Of a stretch of 64,000 bases of DNA, positions 55,029-61,865 are shown piece after piece. The DNA is from JBDHDH01 sp039591615 (GTDB lineage: Bacteria > Gemmatimonadota > Gemmatimonadetes > Gemmatimonadales > GWC2-71-9). The number at the start of each line of letters is the position of its first letter. The stretch's first letter is position 1. The stretch is from positions 6,263 to 70,262 of the forward strand of contig JBDHDH010000024.1 of the NCBI GenBank assembly GCA_039591615.1. The letters are read 5' to 3'. Under the pieces are notes generated by a model. It saw nothing but the letters and a program-made list of their open reading frames with translations. It did no database searches and was not told where the DNA came from. A program made the position numbers and the translations under genes.

Positions 55029-56021
55029 TCAGTCTTCTCTTTGCAACAGCAACACGGCAAACCACTCGCGGTCGTCGGTGAACACTTCCCGCGCTCGGAA
55101 TCCGAAGTAGCGAACGAACTCAATGAGATCGCCGATAACGAACTTGCGGCTGATCTCGATCATGATCTGTTCACCCGACCGGATGACGTGGTGTCGATCC
55201 AGCGGTTTCACGCGGATCGTCTGCGTCGCATGAAACCGCGCGAAGATCTCCATCCGCTGCCAGTCAGCATTGTACTTAGCGACATGCTCGATGCTCGAGA
55301 CATCGATCTCGGCCCCGAGCTCCCGGTTCATCCGCTCGAAGAGGTTACGAGTAAACTCAGACGTCACCCCAGCTGCGTCGTTGTAGGCAGCCTCCAATAC
55401 GTCAGCATCCTTCACGAGATCGACGCCAAGCAGGAAATAGTCGCCGGCCGCCATGTTGCCCGCGATCTTCCGCCAGAACCAGGCGGACTCGGTCGGGTTG
55501 AAGTTCCCGATGCTACTCCCCAGAAACAGCACCATCGCGGGTGAGGCCTTGGCGAAGAGCGGGAACGCCTCGCCGTACGTTCCAACCACTGGACTCATCG
55601 TGACGCTGGGATGGCGTTCCGTAATCACCCTGCGAGCATGTCGGAGAATGCTGTCACTCACGTCGACGGCGACGTAATGCACGGGGTCGTCGTCGTCCGC
55701 GTACACTCCGAGGAGAACATCGGTCTTCGACGAGCTGCCGGAGCCGAGCTCGATGAGCGTGACTGGACCCGTGGTCTCCCGGATTTTGGCGGCCGATTGC
55801 CCGAGAATCGCAGCCTCGAAGCGGGTCGGATAATACTCCGGTTGTTCGGTTATCCGCTCGAAGAGCTCGCTCCCGCGCACATCGTAGAGGTAGCGGCACG
55901 GTAACCAGCGCGGGGTATCGGTGAGCCCCATTCCGACCGCCCGCGCAAAATCGAGAACCTCGTCATCGGCCACCGGCGCGAGCACGCGCTCGAACCGGTC
56001 ACGTCGATCAGTCGGCTTCAT
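55029..56021 (-). CDS. egtD: L-histidine N-alpha-methyltransferase (EgtD-type)
   Basis: A 330-residue SAM-dependent methyltransferase that trimethylates histidine to hercynine, the first step of ergothioneine synthesis. Family signatures: TPRWLPCRYLYDVRGSELF, RITEQPEYYPTRFEAAIL, the SAM loop VTLIELGSGSSSKTDVLL, and MVLFLGSSIGNFNP. ATG 56021 (MKPTDRR) is used; the frame to 56300 is unsupported. The EgtB sulfoxide synthase gene usually nearby is not in the window, so the pathway must be completed elsewhere or by another route; another amino-acid methyltransferase function remains possible. Confidence 0.9.
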   Translation of the reverse strand: MKPTDRRDRFERVLAPVADDEVLDFARAVGMGLTDTPRWLPCRYLYDVRGSELFERITEQPEYYPTRFEAAILGQSAAKIRETTGPVTLIELGSGSSSKTDVLLGVYADDDDPVHYVAVDVSDSILRHARRVITERHPSVTMSPVVGTYGEAFPLFAKASPAMVLFLGSSIGNFNPTESAWFWRKIAGNMAAGDYFLLGVDLVKDADVLEAAYNDAAGVTSEFTRNLFERMNRELGAEIDVSSIEHVAKYNADWQRMEIFARFHATQTIRVKPLDRHHVIRSGEQIMIEISRKFVIGDLIEFVRYFGFRAREVFTDDREWFAVLLLQRED

Positions 56022-56309
56022 GTTGGGGGACCGATGTGGCGATTGGGCCGTGGATGGGACACCTCGGGTCGTGGATCGGATGTTCGCTCGCGGTGCATCC
56101 AAAGGTAGCGCCCTGACACGGCGAGGGCCAACCAGCGTCGAGACAGGATGAGTCGTGAATCGGCAAGGAGGCAGGTGTTCGACTGCCACCCCCTGCATGG
56201 TACAGAGTGGGCGAGCGACCGCGGAGGCGGTCCGGAGTCTCTCTCGCAACCGACCGTCGCACTCTCGCGGATCAGCGGGGTAGATGGGGGAGTCCGTCAA
56301 GGAGGTTGC

Positions 56310-56831
56310 GTGCGCGCCGATGGTCGTGCCAGAAACACCGTCGCCCTAGGGCTCGCTTTGCTCGCTGCTGGGCCGTCGCCGGGACGAGCCCAGTCTTGCG
56401 CGCAGACCGAGGGACACGCGGTCGTCCAGCTGATCAACGAAGCACGTGCGGCCCACGGACTGGCGCCGCTCGACGTCGATACCCGGCTGGTGGAGGCGGC
56501 CCAGGTGCACGCGCATGATCTAGCTGCCCACGGCCACGTAGCACACGAGGGATCAGACGGTTCTGAACCGGCCGTTCGGGCGACGCGAGCCGGCTACGCA
56601 TGGACCTTCATCGCGGAGAATGTGGCGGCGGGGTACGCGAGCCCTCCGGAGGTCGTGGAGAGATGGTTGCGGAGCCCATCCCATCGCGAGAACATGTTGA
56701 GCGACCGTGCTCGTCACGTGGGTATCGGGTACGCTCGGCGGCAAGGGACGCGCTTCGATCATTTCTGGGCAGCGTCCTTCGGCATGACCGGCGATGAAAG
56801 GAGGCCGCCGGCCAACGACTGCCACCCCTGA
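56310..56831 (+). CDS. CAP-domain (SCP/PR1-like) secreted protein
   Basis: A 173-residue exported protein. GTG 56310 has AAGGAGG six bases upstream and gives a signal peptide (NTVALGLALLAAG, cleaved after GRAQS). The CAP fold is clear: VVQLINEARAAHGLAPLDVD, VHAHDLAAHGHVAHEG, ENVAAGYASPPEVVERW and SPSHRENMLSDRARHVGIGYA, with the two His and Glu of the conserved cavity. Bacterial CAP proteins are secreted with mostly unknown roles. It diverges from egtD across 288 bp. Confidence 0.93.
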   Translation: MRADGRARNTVALGLALLAAGPSPGRAQSCAQTEGHAVVQLINEARAAHGLAPLDVDTRLVEAAQVHAHDLAAHGHVAHEGSDGSEPAVRATRAGYAWTFIAENVAAGYASPPEVVERWLRSPSHRENMLSDRARHVGIGYARRQGTRFDHFWAASFGMTGDERRPPANDCHP

Positions 56832-56840
56832 TGAGGTGCT

Positions 56841-57263
56841 CTACGTCTCCTTGTAGACGGCCCCCCCGACGAGGGCAGCCACGATCATCTCGACCGCCTG
56901 CCACACCACCGCCGTGACGTAGAGGCGCGCGGGCGCCAGGTTGATCATGCCGTCCCCGACAGCCGGCCACAAGTACGCGAGAGCCCAGACGATCACGCCA
57001 GCAATTATCGCCGTCTTGGGACCCGGCCCGAACCGGGGCCGGATGGCAGCGTAGAGCCAGACGGTAGCGATCCCGATGAGGAACCCGAACACGACGAACA
57101 CCATCACCGCGGCGCCACCGACCGGTGGCAGTCCCAGCGCCTCCATCGCCGCTGCCGACTCGTTAGCGATGACCCCTAGGTTGAGGATCGATTCGCTGAC
57201 GTTGATGATCAGGCCCGCGAAGAGACCACCCACGAGCACACGACCGGCGTTGATCTTCCCCAT
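56841..57263 (-). CDS. four-helix membrane protein of unknown function
   Basis: A 140-residue protein with four hydrophobic helices (about 7-25, 52-76, 85-105, 113-135). ATG 57263 is chosen over 57305 because AAGGAG lies eight bases before it. It looks like the small DUF-type membrane proteins common in Acidobacteriota and Gemmatimonadota; no catalytic motif. It is convergent with the CAP gene, stops 10 bp apart. Confidence 0.75.
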   Translation of the reverse strand: MGKINAGRVLVGGLFAGLIINVSESILNLGVIANESAAAMEALGLPPVGGAAVMVFVVFGFLIGIATVWLYAAIRPRFGPGPKTAIIAGVIVWALAYLWPAVGDGMINLAPARLYVTAVVWQAVEMIVAALVGGAVYKET

Positions 57264-57412
57264 ACCAGCGCTCCTTACCGGGAACTCTTTGTCGCGAATC
57301 GGCATTCGAATGAGACGCTCAGAGATTTGACCGCCGGAAGACAGGATGTCAACACTTGAGCCGGGATCGTCTCGGCCTTACGCTACGGTCTCGCACGACA
57401 GGAGGTGCGAAC

Positions 57413-57904
57413 GTGACAGCGTCCGGCACTCTCGACGCAATCTGGATCAAGCGAGCACACCGCGGTCCCATGGATCAGCGTCCTCGTGCAACACTGCGAG
57501 CCGACGAAGGTCTCCTCGACAACGCGGACCAGCGGGGGCGACGGCAGGTCACCATCATCGAGCGCGAGGTGTGGGAGCCTCTCATGACGCAACATCCCTC
57601 CCTGGATGCTTCCGCCCGCCGGGCCAATCTCATGGTGAGTGGCATCCGCCTGGCGGACAGCCGGGGCCGCGTGCTCCGCGTTGGGAGTTGCCGGATTCGA
57701 ATCGGTGGAGAGACGAAGCCGTGCGAGCGGATGGACGAAGCGCTGCCCGGTCTCGAACAGGCACTGTACCCCGACTGGAAGGGCGGCGCGTACGGAGTCG
57801 TGCTCGATAGCGGAGAGATCGCAGTGGGCGATCCAGTCGAATGGGTCGAAGACGACCGCGCCGGCAACGTCCGACGCTTAGCAGACAGGCAAAGGAGCCA
57901 ATGA
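57413..57904 (+). CDS. MOSC-domain protein
   Basis: A 163-residue MOSC-type protein. GTG 57413 follows AGGAGGTG. Motifs: ARRANLMVSGIRLADSRGRVLRVG, IRIGGETKPCERMDEALPGL (the conserved Cys is part of the proposed sulfur-carrying site) and WKGGAYGVVLDSGEIAVGD. MOSC domains are found in molybdenum-cofactor sulfurase and in mARC/YiiM-type proteins reducing N-hydroxylated bases; here it is a short stand-alone form. Its stop is 4 bp before msrB, so the two are co-transcribed and may serve redox repair (inference). Confidence 0.92.
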   Translation: MTASGTLDAIWIKRAHRGPMDQRPRATLRADEGLLDNADQRGRRQVTIIEREVWEPLMTQHPSLDASARRANLMVSGIRLADSRGRVLRVGSCRIRIGGETKPCERMDEALPGLEQALYPDWKGGAYGVVLDSGEIAVGDPVEWVEDDRAGNVRRLADRQRSQ

Positions 57905-57908
57905 CGTC

Positions 57909-58325
57909 ATGACGAAGCGAGTCGACAAGCCAGAGGCTGCGTGGCGAGAGAAGCTCACGCCGCAACAGTACCACGTCACCCGCGAGAAGGGCACCGAGCC
58001 GGCGTTCAGCGGCAAGTACTACGATTGCAAGGATCCGGGCGTCTACCGGTGCGTCTGCTGCGGAACCGGGCTCTTCACGTCCGATACCAAGTACGACTCC
58101 GGGACGGGATGGCCGAGCTTCCACGCGGTCGCTGGCCCCGACCGCGTGAGGACCGAAGCCGACCACAGCCACGGTATGCGCCGCACGGAGGTTCTCTGCG
58201 CCGCCTGCGATGCTCACCTCGGTCACGTCTTCGAGGACGGCCCGGCGCCTTCGGGACTCCGCTACTGCATCAACTCGGTGGCACTCGATCTCGACGAGGA
58301 CGCGAAGCCAGCCGACGGGGCATGA
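57909..58325 (+). CDS. msrB: peptide methionine (R)-S-oxide reductase
   Basis: A 138-residue MsrB that reduces methionine-R-sulfoxide in proteins. Zinc ligands Cys48, Cys51, Cys97 and Cys100 (CVCC and CAAC) and catalytic Cys120 in LRYCINS are present, with the conserved SGTGWPSFH and AHLGHVFEDGP. There is no signal peptide, so it is cytoplasmic. It sits 4 bp after the MOSC gene. AGGAG at 57894 is about 10 bases upstream. Confidence 0.97.
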   Translation: MTKRVDKPEAAWREKLTPQQYHVTREKGTEPAFSGKYYDCKDPGVYRCVCCGTGLFTSDTKYDSGTGWPSFHAVAGPDRVRTEADHSHGMRRTEVLCAACDAHLGHVFEDGPAPSGLRYCINSVALDLDEDAKPADGA

Positions 58326-58328
58326 TCG

Positions 58329-58742
58329 TTACGACTTTCCGCCCAACCTCAACAGCTTGTTCCATTGAGGCGCCGGCACGGGAACGACGGACAGGCGTGG
58401 CAGACGGACGAGGGCTAGATCCTCGAAGGAACCATCGGACTTGATCTCCGCCAGCGTGACTCGCCGTCGCAGTGACCCCTTCGCCTCGATGTCCATTACC
58501 ACCAACTTGGGATCGTCCTGCTCGGGGTCGGGATACGGAGCCTTGACTATCTCCGCCAGGCCGACGAGCGCCTTTTCCTTGCCCGAGTGATAGACGAGCG
58601 CGTGGTCGCCCTGCTGCATCGTCCGAATATGACGGAGGGCCAGGTTGTTCTTCACGCCGTCCCACACCGTACGCCTTTCCCGCCGCAGATCGTCGAAGCT
58701 GTAGGTGGTTGGCTCGGTCTTGAGAATCCAGTAGTTCGGCAT
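58329..58742 (-). CDS. EVE-domain protein
   Basis: A 137-residue EVE (PUA-like) domain protein. Characteristic start YWILKTEPTTYSFDDL, then WDGVKNNLALRHIRTMQQGD and VYHSGKEKALVGLAEIVKAPYPDP. EVE proteins bind modified bases in DNA or RNA; this short stand-alone form is widespread. ATG 58742 is used; the frame to 58844 overlaps the hydrolase gene. It is convergent with msrB, stops 3 bp apart. Confidence 0.95.
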   Translation of the reverse strand: MPNYWILKTEPTTYSFDDLRRERRTVWDGVKNNLALRHIRTMQQGDHALVYHSGKEKALVGLAEIVKAPYPDPEQDDPKLVVMDIEAKGSLRRRVTLAEIKSDGSFEDLALVRLPRLSVVPVPAPQWNKLLRLGGKS

Positions 58743-58822
58743 GGTCACAAGATAAGTCGGGTAGGCGACGGAGGGCATGAAGAAACGGAGAAACGCGAAG
58801 GGGCGTCGAAGAAGGAGACTGC

Positions 58823-59488
58823 CTACCCAAGCCCCTGAACCCACTGAGTGATCGCCTCGGCGAGATCCGCCAACACGTCATCGGCTGTGCGGCCGGAGCG
58901 CTTGCGCACCTTGAAGGAGTGATCGCCATCCTCCGCCACGTGCATCGTGGCGCCCAAGCGCTCGACAATCGGTGTGAGGAGCCCGAGGTCGGCGAGGTCA
59001 TCTCGCGTACCCTGTAGGAAGAGCATCGGGATCTTCACCGCCGCGAGATGGGCCGCGCGCTGTTCACTGGGTCGCTTGGGCGCGTGCAACGGGAATCCGA
59101 GAAACACCAAGCCCCTCACGGCCGAGAGTGGCGCCTCGGCCTGGGCTGATGACGTCATGCGCCCACCGAGTGACTTCCCCCCGGCAACCAGCGGCAGTTC
59201 GGGCTCGAGCTCTCGGCCCTTGGCTACGGCGGCCCGCACCGTTCGCTGGAGCCGTACCGGCGGGTCCGGAGTCTTCCTTCTTGCCTCCATGTACGGGAAT
59301 TGGTAGCGCAGGGTGGCGACACCCCGCTCGGCGAGGGCCTCGGCAATCCCCTCCAGAAATGGGTGGTGCATTCCGGCACCGGCACCGTGGGCGAGCACAT
59401 AAAGTGCCGTTGCGCCGTCCGGCCGGAGCAGCCGGCCCGTCACCCGCCCCACACCGTCTCCGACTTCGATGACAACCGGTCTGAGCAT
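58823..59488 (-). CDS. alpha/beta hydrolase (KANL3/Tex30-like)
   Basis: A 221-residue alpha/beta-hydrolase-fold protein of the KANL3/Tex30-like (predicted dienelactone-hydrolase-type) group: LYVLAHGAGAGMHHPF, nucleophile elbow GGKSLGGR (Ser), FLGFPLHAP, an Asp in LFLQGTRDDLADL and His in AEDGDHSFKV. The triad looks complete. Function unknown. ATG 59488 with GGAG eight bases upstream. Its stop lies 80 bp before the EVE start on the same strand. Confidence 0.9.
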   Translation of the reverse strand: MLRPVVIEVGDGVGRVTGRLLRPDGATALYVLAHGAGAGMHHPFLEGIAEALAERGVATLRYQFPYMEARRKTPDPPVRLQRTVRAAVAKGRELEPELPLVAGGKSLGGRMTSSAQAEAPLSAVRGLVFLGFPLHAPKRPSEQRAAHLAAVKIPMLFLQGTRDDLADLGLLTPIVERLGATMHVAEDGDHSFKVRKRSGRTADDVLADLAEAITQWVQGLG

Positions 59489-59647
59489 CAACAGGCTCCG
59501 CCGCCCAGCAACGACACGGATCGCTCCATGGTGAACGCCGCCCCGATGGCGCCGGGAACGGCGAGCCCAGCGGCAGCCCACGTCACCGGAACGCACTGCT
59601 GCAGGCGAGCTGTCCCGCGTCCCCACCCGGCAGCTCGAGCATTGCGA

Positions 59648-59854
59648 CTACTCCAGGGTGAAGCCGACGCGGAGGGTGACCTGCCAGTGACCCACGTGGT
59701 CGTCCTCCACCGTCCCCCGTGTCTCCACCACTTGAAACCAACGCATGTTCCGTACGGTCTTTGCCGCCCGTCGAATGGCCTGCTGGATCGCGTCGTCGAT
59801 CCCCCGCGTCGAGGATCCGACGAGCTCGATGGTCTTATAGACGTGATCGGCCAT
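59648..59854 (-). CDS. dodecin-family flavin-binding protein
   Basis: A 68-residue dodecin: HVYKTIELVGSSTRGIDDAI, the helix AIRRAAKTVRNMRWFQV containing the Trp that stacks on flavin, and HWQVTLRVGF at the end. It would form a 12-mer that stores FMN/riboflavin or CoA. It is monocistronic, with nonamer repeat units (59889-59915) just upstream. Confidence 0.95.
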   Translation of the reverse strand: MADHVYKTIELVGSSTRGIDDAIQQAIRRAAKTVRNMRWFQVVETRGTVEDDHVGHWQVTLRVGFTLE

Positions 59855-59888
59855 GTATCTCCTCCCCGGTCTCCGAAGAACCTTTTTT

Positions 59889-59915
59889 CTCCCTCTGCTC
59901 CCGCTGCTCCCCTCC
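59889..59915. repeat. GCGGGANNN nonamer repeat, 3 units
   Basis: CTCCCTCTG, CTCCCGCTG, CTCCCCTCC, between the dodecin and CMD-remnant genes. Confidence 0.65.
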
Positions 59916-59953
59916 GAGCTCAGACTAGTCGAAGCGGCGGGAAGACGGGGAGG

Positions 59954-60220
59954 CTACCCCTCCCGGAGCAGCTCGCGCAAGCCCGCGTATCCACCGCTCG
60001 CCGGCCGTTCCGACGCCAACCGGAAATATTCAGAGTCAGCAGTGAAGCCGAGACCCTCCACCAGACGGTTCATGAGATTGAACAATGCGCACACCGCCAC
60101 TGCGTCATGCAGCGCTCGTTCATCCCCGTGGCACTCGAGGAGCGACTCCGCCGTCCGAGGAAACGCTGTAAACACGTCCAGGGGCACGGCTCTCGAGGGC
60201 AGCGACCGGAGATACGCCAT
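59954..60220 (-). pseudogene. CMD/AhpD peroxidase-like protein with internal deletion
   Basis: An uninterrupted 88-residue frame. Residues 1-34 (MAYLRSLPSRAVPLDVF, then FPRTAESLLECHG) match the N-terminus, and residues 37-88 (LHDAVAVCALFNLMNRLVEGLG, then GGYAGLRELL) match the C-terminus of the peroxidase-related CMD/AhpD family, normally about 190 residues. The middle, with the catalytic CxxCxxxH, is missing in frame. A TGA lies six codons before the ATG, so the start is right. It is either a decayed gene or a mini-protein lacking redox function. Confidence 0.75.
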
Positions 60221-60463
60221 GCGTACCGGATCCGGTCATCAGCTCGCGGCCAACATACGAGTGACGTCAGAGACCGGCAAGGCGACATCAGCGTGCCTTC
60301 ACAGATTTCCCGTCAGCGGTCATCTTTCAGCGTGTAGGTCACCACCTCGTGCCACCCGACACACGATCGGCTCTGAACGCGACGGGGTCCCTTTCGAAGA
60401 TAGGTGTGAGATGAGGAACGCCCGCGTGTCGTCAATTACGTGCATCACCGGAGAGCTGTCTCC

Positions 60464-61831
60464 TTGACTATCACCGCCATCAACCCGGCGACCGGCCGCA
60501 CCATCAAGGAGTACCAGGAAGCGACCGCGAATGATGTCGTCGCTGCAATCGAGGCCGCGGACACGGCGTTTTTCGAATGGCGCGAGACGTCTTTCGCTCA
60601 TCGAAGCACGCTCATGCGATCGGCCGCGCGCAACTTGCGCGGACGGGCCGAGCGATATGCCCGGCTCATGGCCCAGGAGATGGGCAAGCCTCTTCGAGAC
60701 GGCGAGGCGGAGGCCGAGAAGTGCGCTTGGGTGTGCGAGTACTACGCAGAACACGCCGAGGCGTTTCTCCAACCCGAGCGCGTGGAAACCGACGCCAGCA
60801 AGAGCTATGTGACCTTCCAACCCATCGGCGTGGTGCTGGCGGTGATGCCGTGGAACTTTCCCTTCTGGCAGGTGTTCCGGTTCGCGGCGCCCGCGCTGAT
60901 GGCCGGCAACGCGGGGCTGCTCAAACACGCCTCGAACGTCCCCGGTTGCGCGTTGGCCATCGAGGACATCTTTCGCGAGGCTGGATTCCCCAAAGACCTC
61001 TTCCGCACGCTGCTGGTTGGAAGCGGCCGGGTGTCGGCTATCCTCACGCATCCGCTCGTGCGCGCCGCAACGCTCACCGGCAGTGCACCTGCCGGTCGGG
61101 CGGTGGCAGGCGAGGCTGGACGGGTTCTCAAGAAGACGGTGCTGGAGCTTGGCGGCAGCGATCCCTACCTCATCCTGGAAGACGCCGATCTCGAGGACGC
61201 GGTGGCGACGTGTGTCGCGAGCCGGCTCATCAATTCCGGACAGAGCTGCATCTCCGCCAAGCGCTTCGTGGTGGTCGAGTCACGACTGACGACCTTCGAG
61301 AGACTCTTCGTCGAGCGAATGCAAGCCGCACGAATGGGCGATCCTCTCGATGCACGAACCGAGGTGGGGCCTCAAGCTCGGGTGGATCTCCGGAACGACC
61401 TCCACCGCCAAGTGAGGGAGAGCATCGCGCGAGGAGCCCGCTGTTTGGTGGGTGGAACGATTCCCGAGGGTGAGGGGGCATTCTACCCTCCGACCGTGCT
61501 GACCGCCGTACGTAAGGGTATGCCGGCCTATGACGAAGAGCTCTTTGGACCCGTGGCAGCCATTATCCCCGTGCAGGACGAAGCGGAGGCCATCGCTGTT
61601 GCCAACGACTCGAGCTTCGGTTTGGGCGCTGCGGTCTTCACCCGGGATGTCGTGAAGGGGGAGCGGATAGCGGCTTTCGAACTCGACGCCGGCTGCTGCT
61701 TCGTCAATGCCTTCGTGAAGTCCGATCCGCGGCTGCCCTTCGGGGGTGTCAAGGAGAGCGGGTACGGGCGGGAGCTTTCGCACTACGGGATCAAGGAGTT
61801 CGTGAACATCAAGACGGTGTGGGTGAGGTAG
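60464..61831 (+). CDS. NAD(P)-dependent succinate-semialdehyde-type dehydrogenase
   Basis: A 455-residue aldehyde dehydrogenase. TTG 60464 is preferred because GGAGAG lies eight bases upstream and the protein then begins TITAINPATG; GTG 60440 is the alternative. Motifs: MPWNFPFWQVFR, catalytic Glu in LELGGSDPYLIL, catalytic Cys in NSGQSCISAKRF, and EELFGPVAAIIPV. It resembles the short GabD/YneI-type succinate-semialdehyde dehydrogenases, oxidising succinate semialdehyde to succinate; other aldehydes are possible. It is convergent with the APC permease gene. Confidence 0.93.
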   Translation: MTITAINPATGRTIKEYQEATANDVVAAIEAADTAFFEWRETSFAHRSTLMRSAARNLRGRAERYARLMAQEMGKPLRDGEAEAEKCAWVCEYYAEHAEAFLQPERVETDASKSYVTFQPIGVVLAVMPWNFPFWQVFRFAAPALMAGNAGLLKHASNVPGCALAIEDIFREAGFPKDLFRTLLVGSGRVSAILTHPLVRAATLTGSAPAGRAVAGEAGRVLKKTVLELGGSDPYLILEDADLEDAVATCVASRLINSGQSCISAKRFVVVESRLTTFERLFVERMQAARMGDPLDARTEVGPQARVDLRNDLHRQVRESIARGARCLVGGTIPEGEGAFYPPTVLTAVRKGMPAYDEELFGPVAAIIPVQDEAEAIAVANDSSFGLGAAVFTRDVVKGERIAAFELDAGCCFVNAFVKSDPRLPFGGVKESGYGRELSHYGIKEFVNIKTVWVR

Positions 61832-61865
61832 GTGTCGGCCTGAGTCTCTCGACGAGATAGGCACA

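Noticed and set aside
59489..59647. Short hydrophobic frame between the hydrolase and dodecin genes ending SVSLLGGGAC
   Set aside because: No start with a ribosome site, no family, only about 35 plausible codons.
60300..60440. Minus-strand stretch reading like WHEVVTYTLKDD before a stop
   Set aside because: It looks faintly like a protein end but has no start, no length and no supporting frame upstream.
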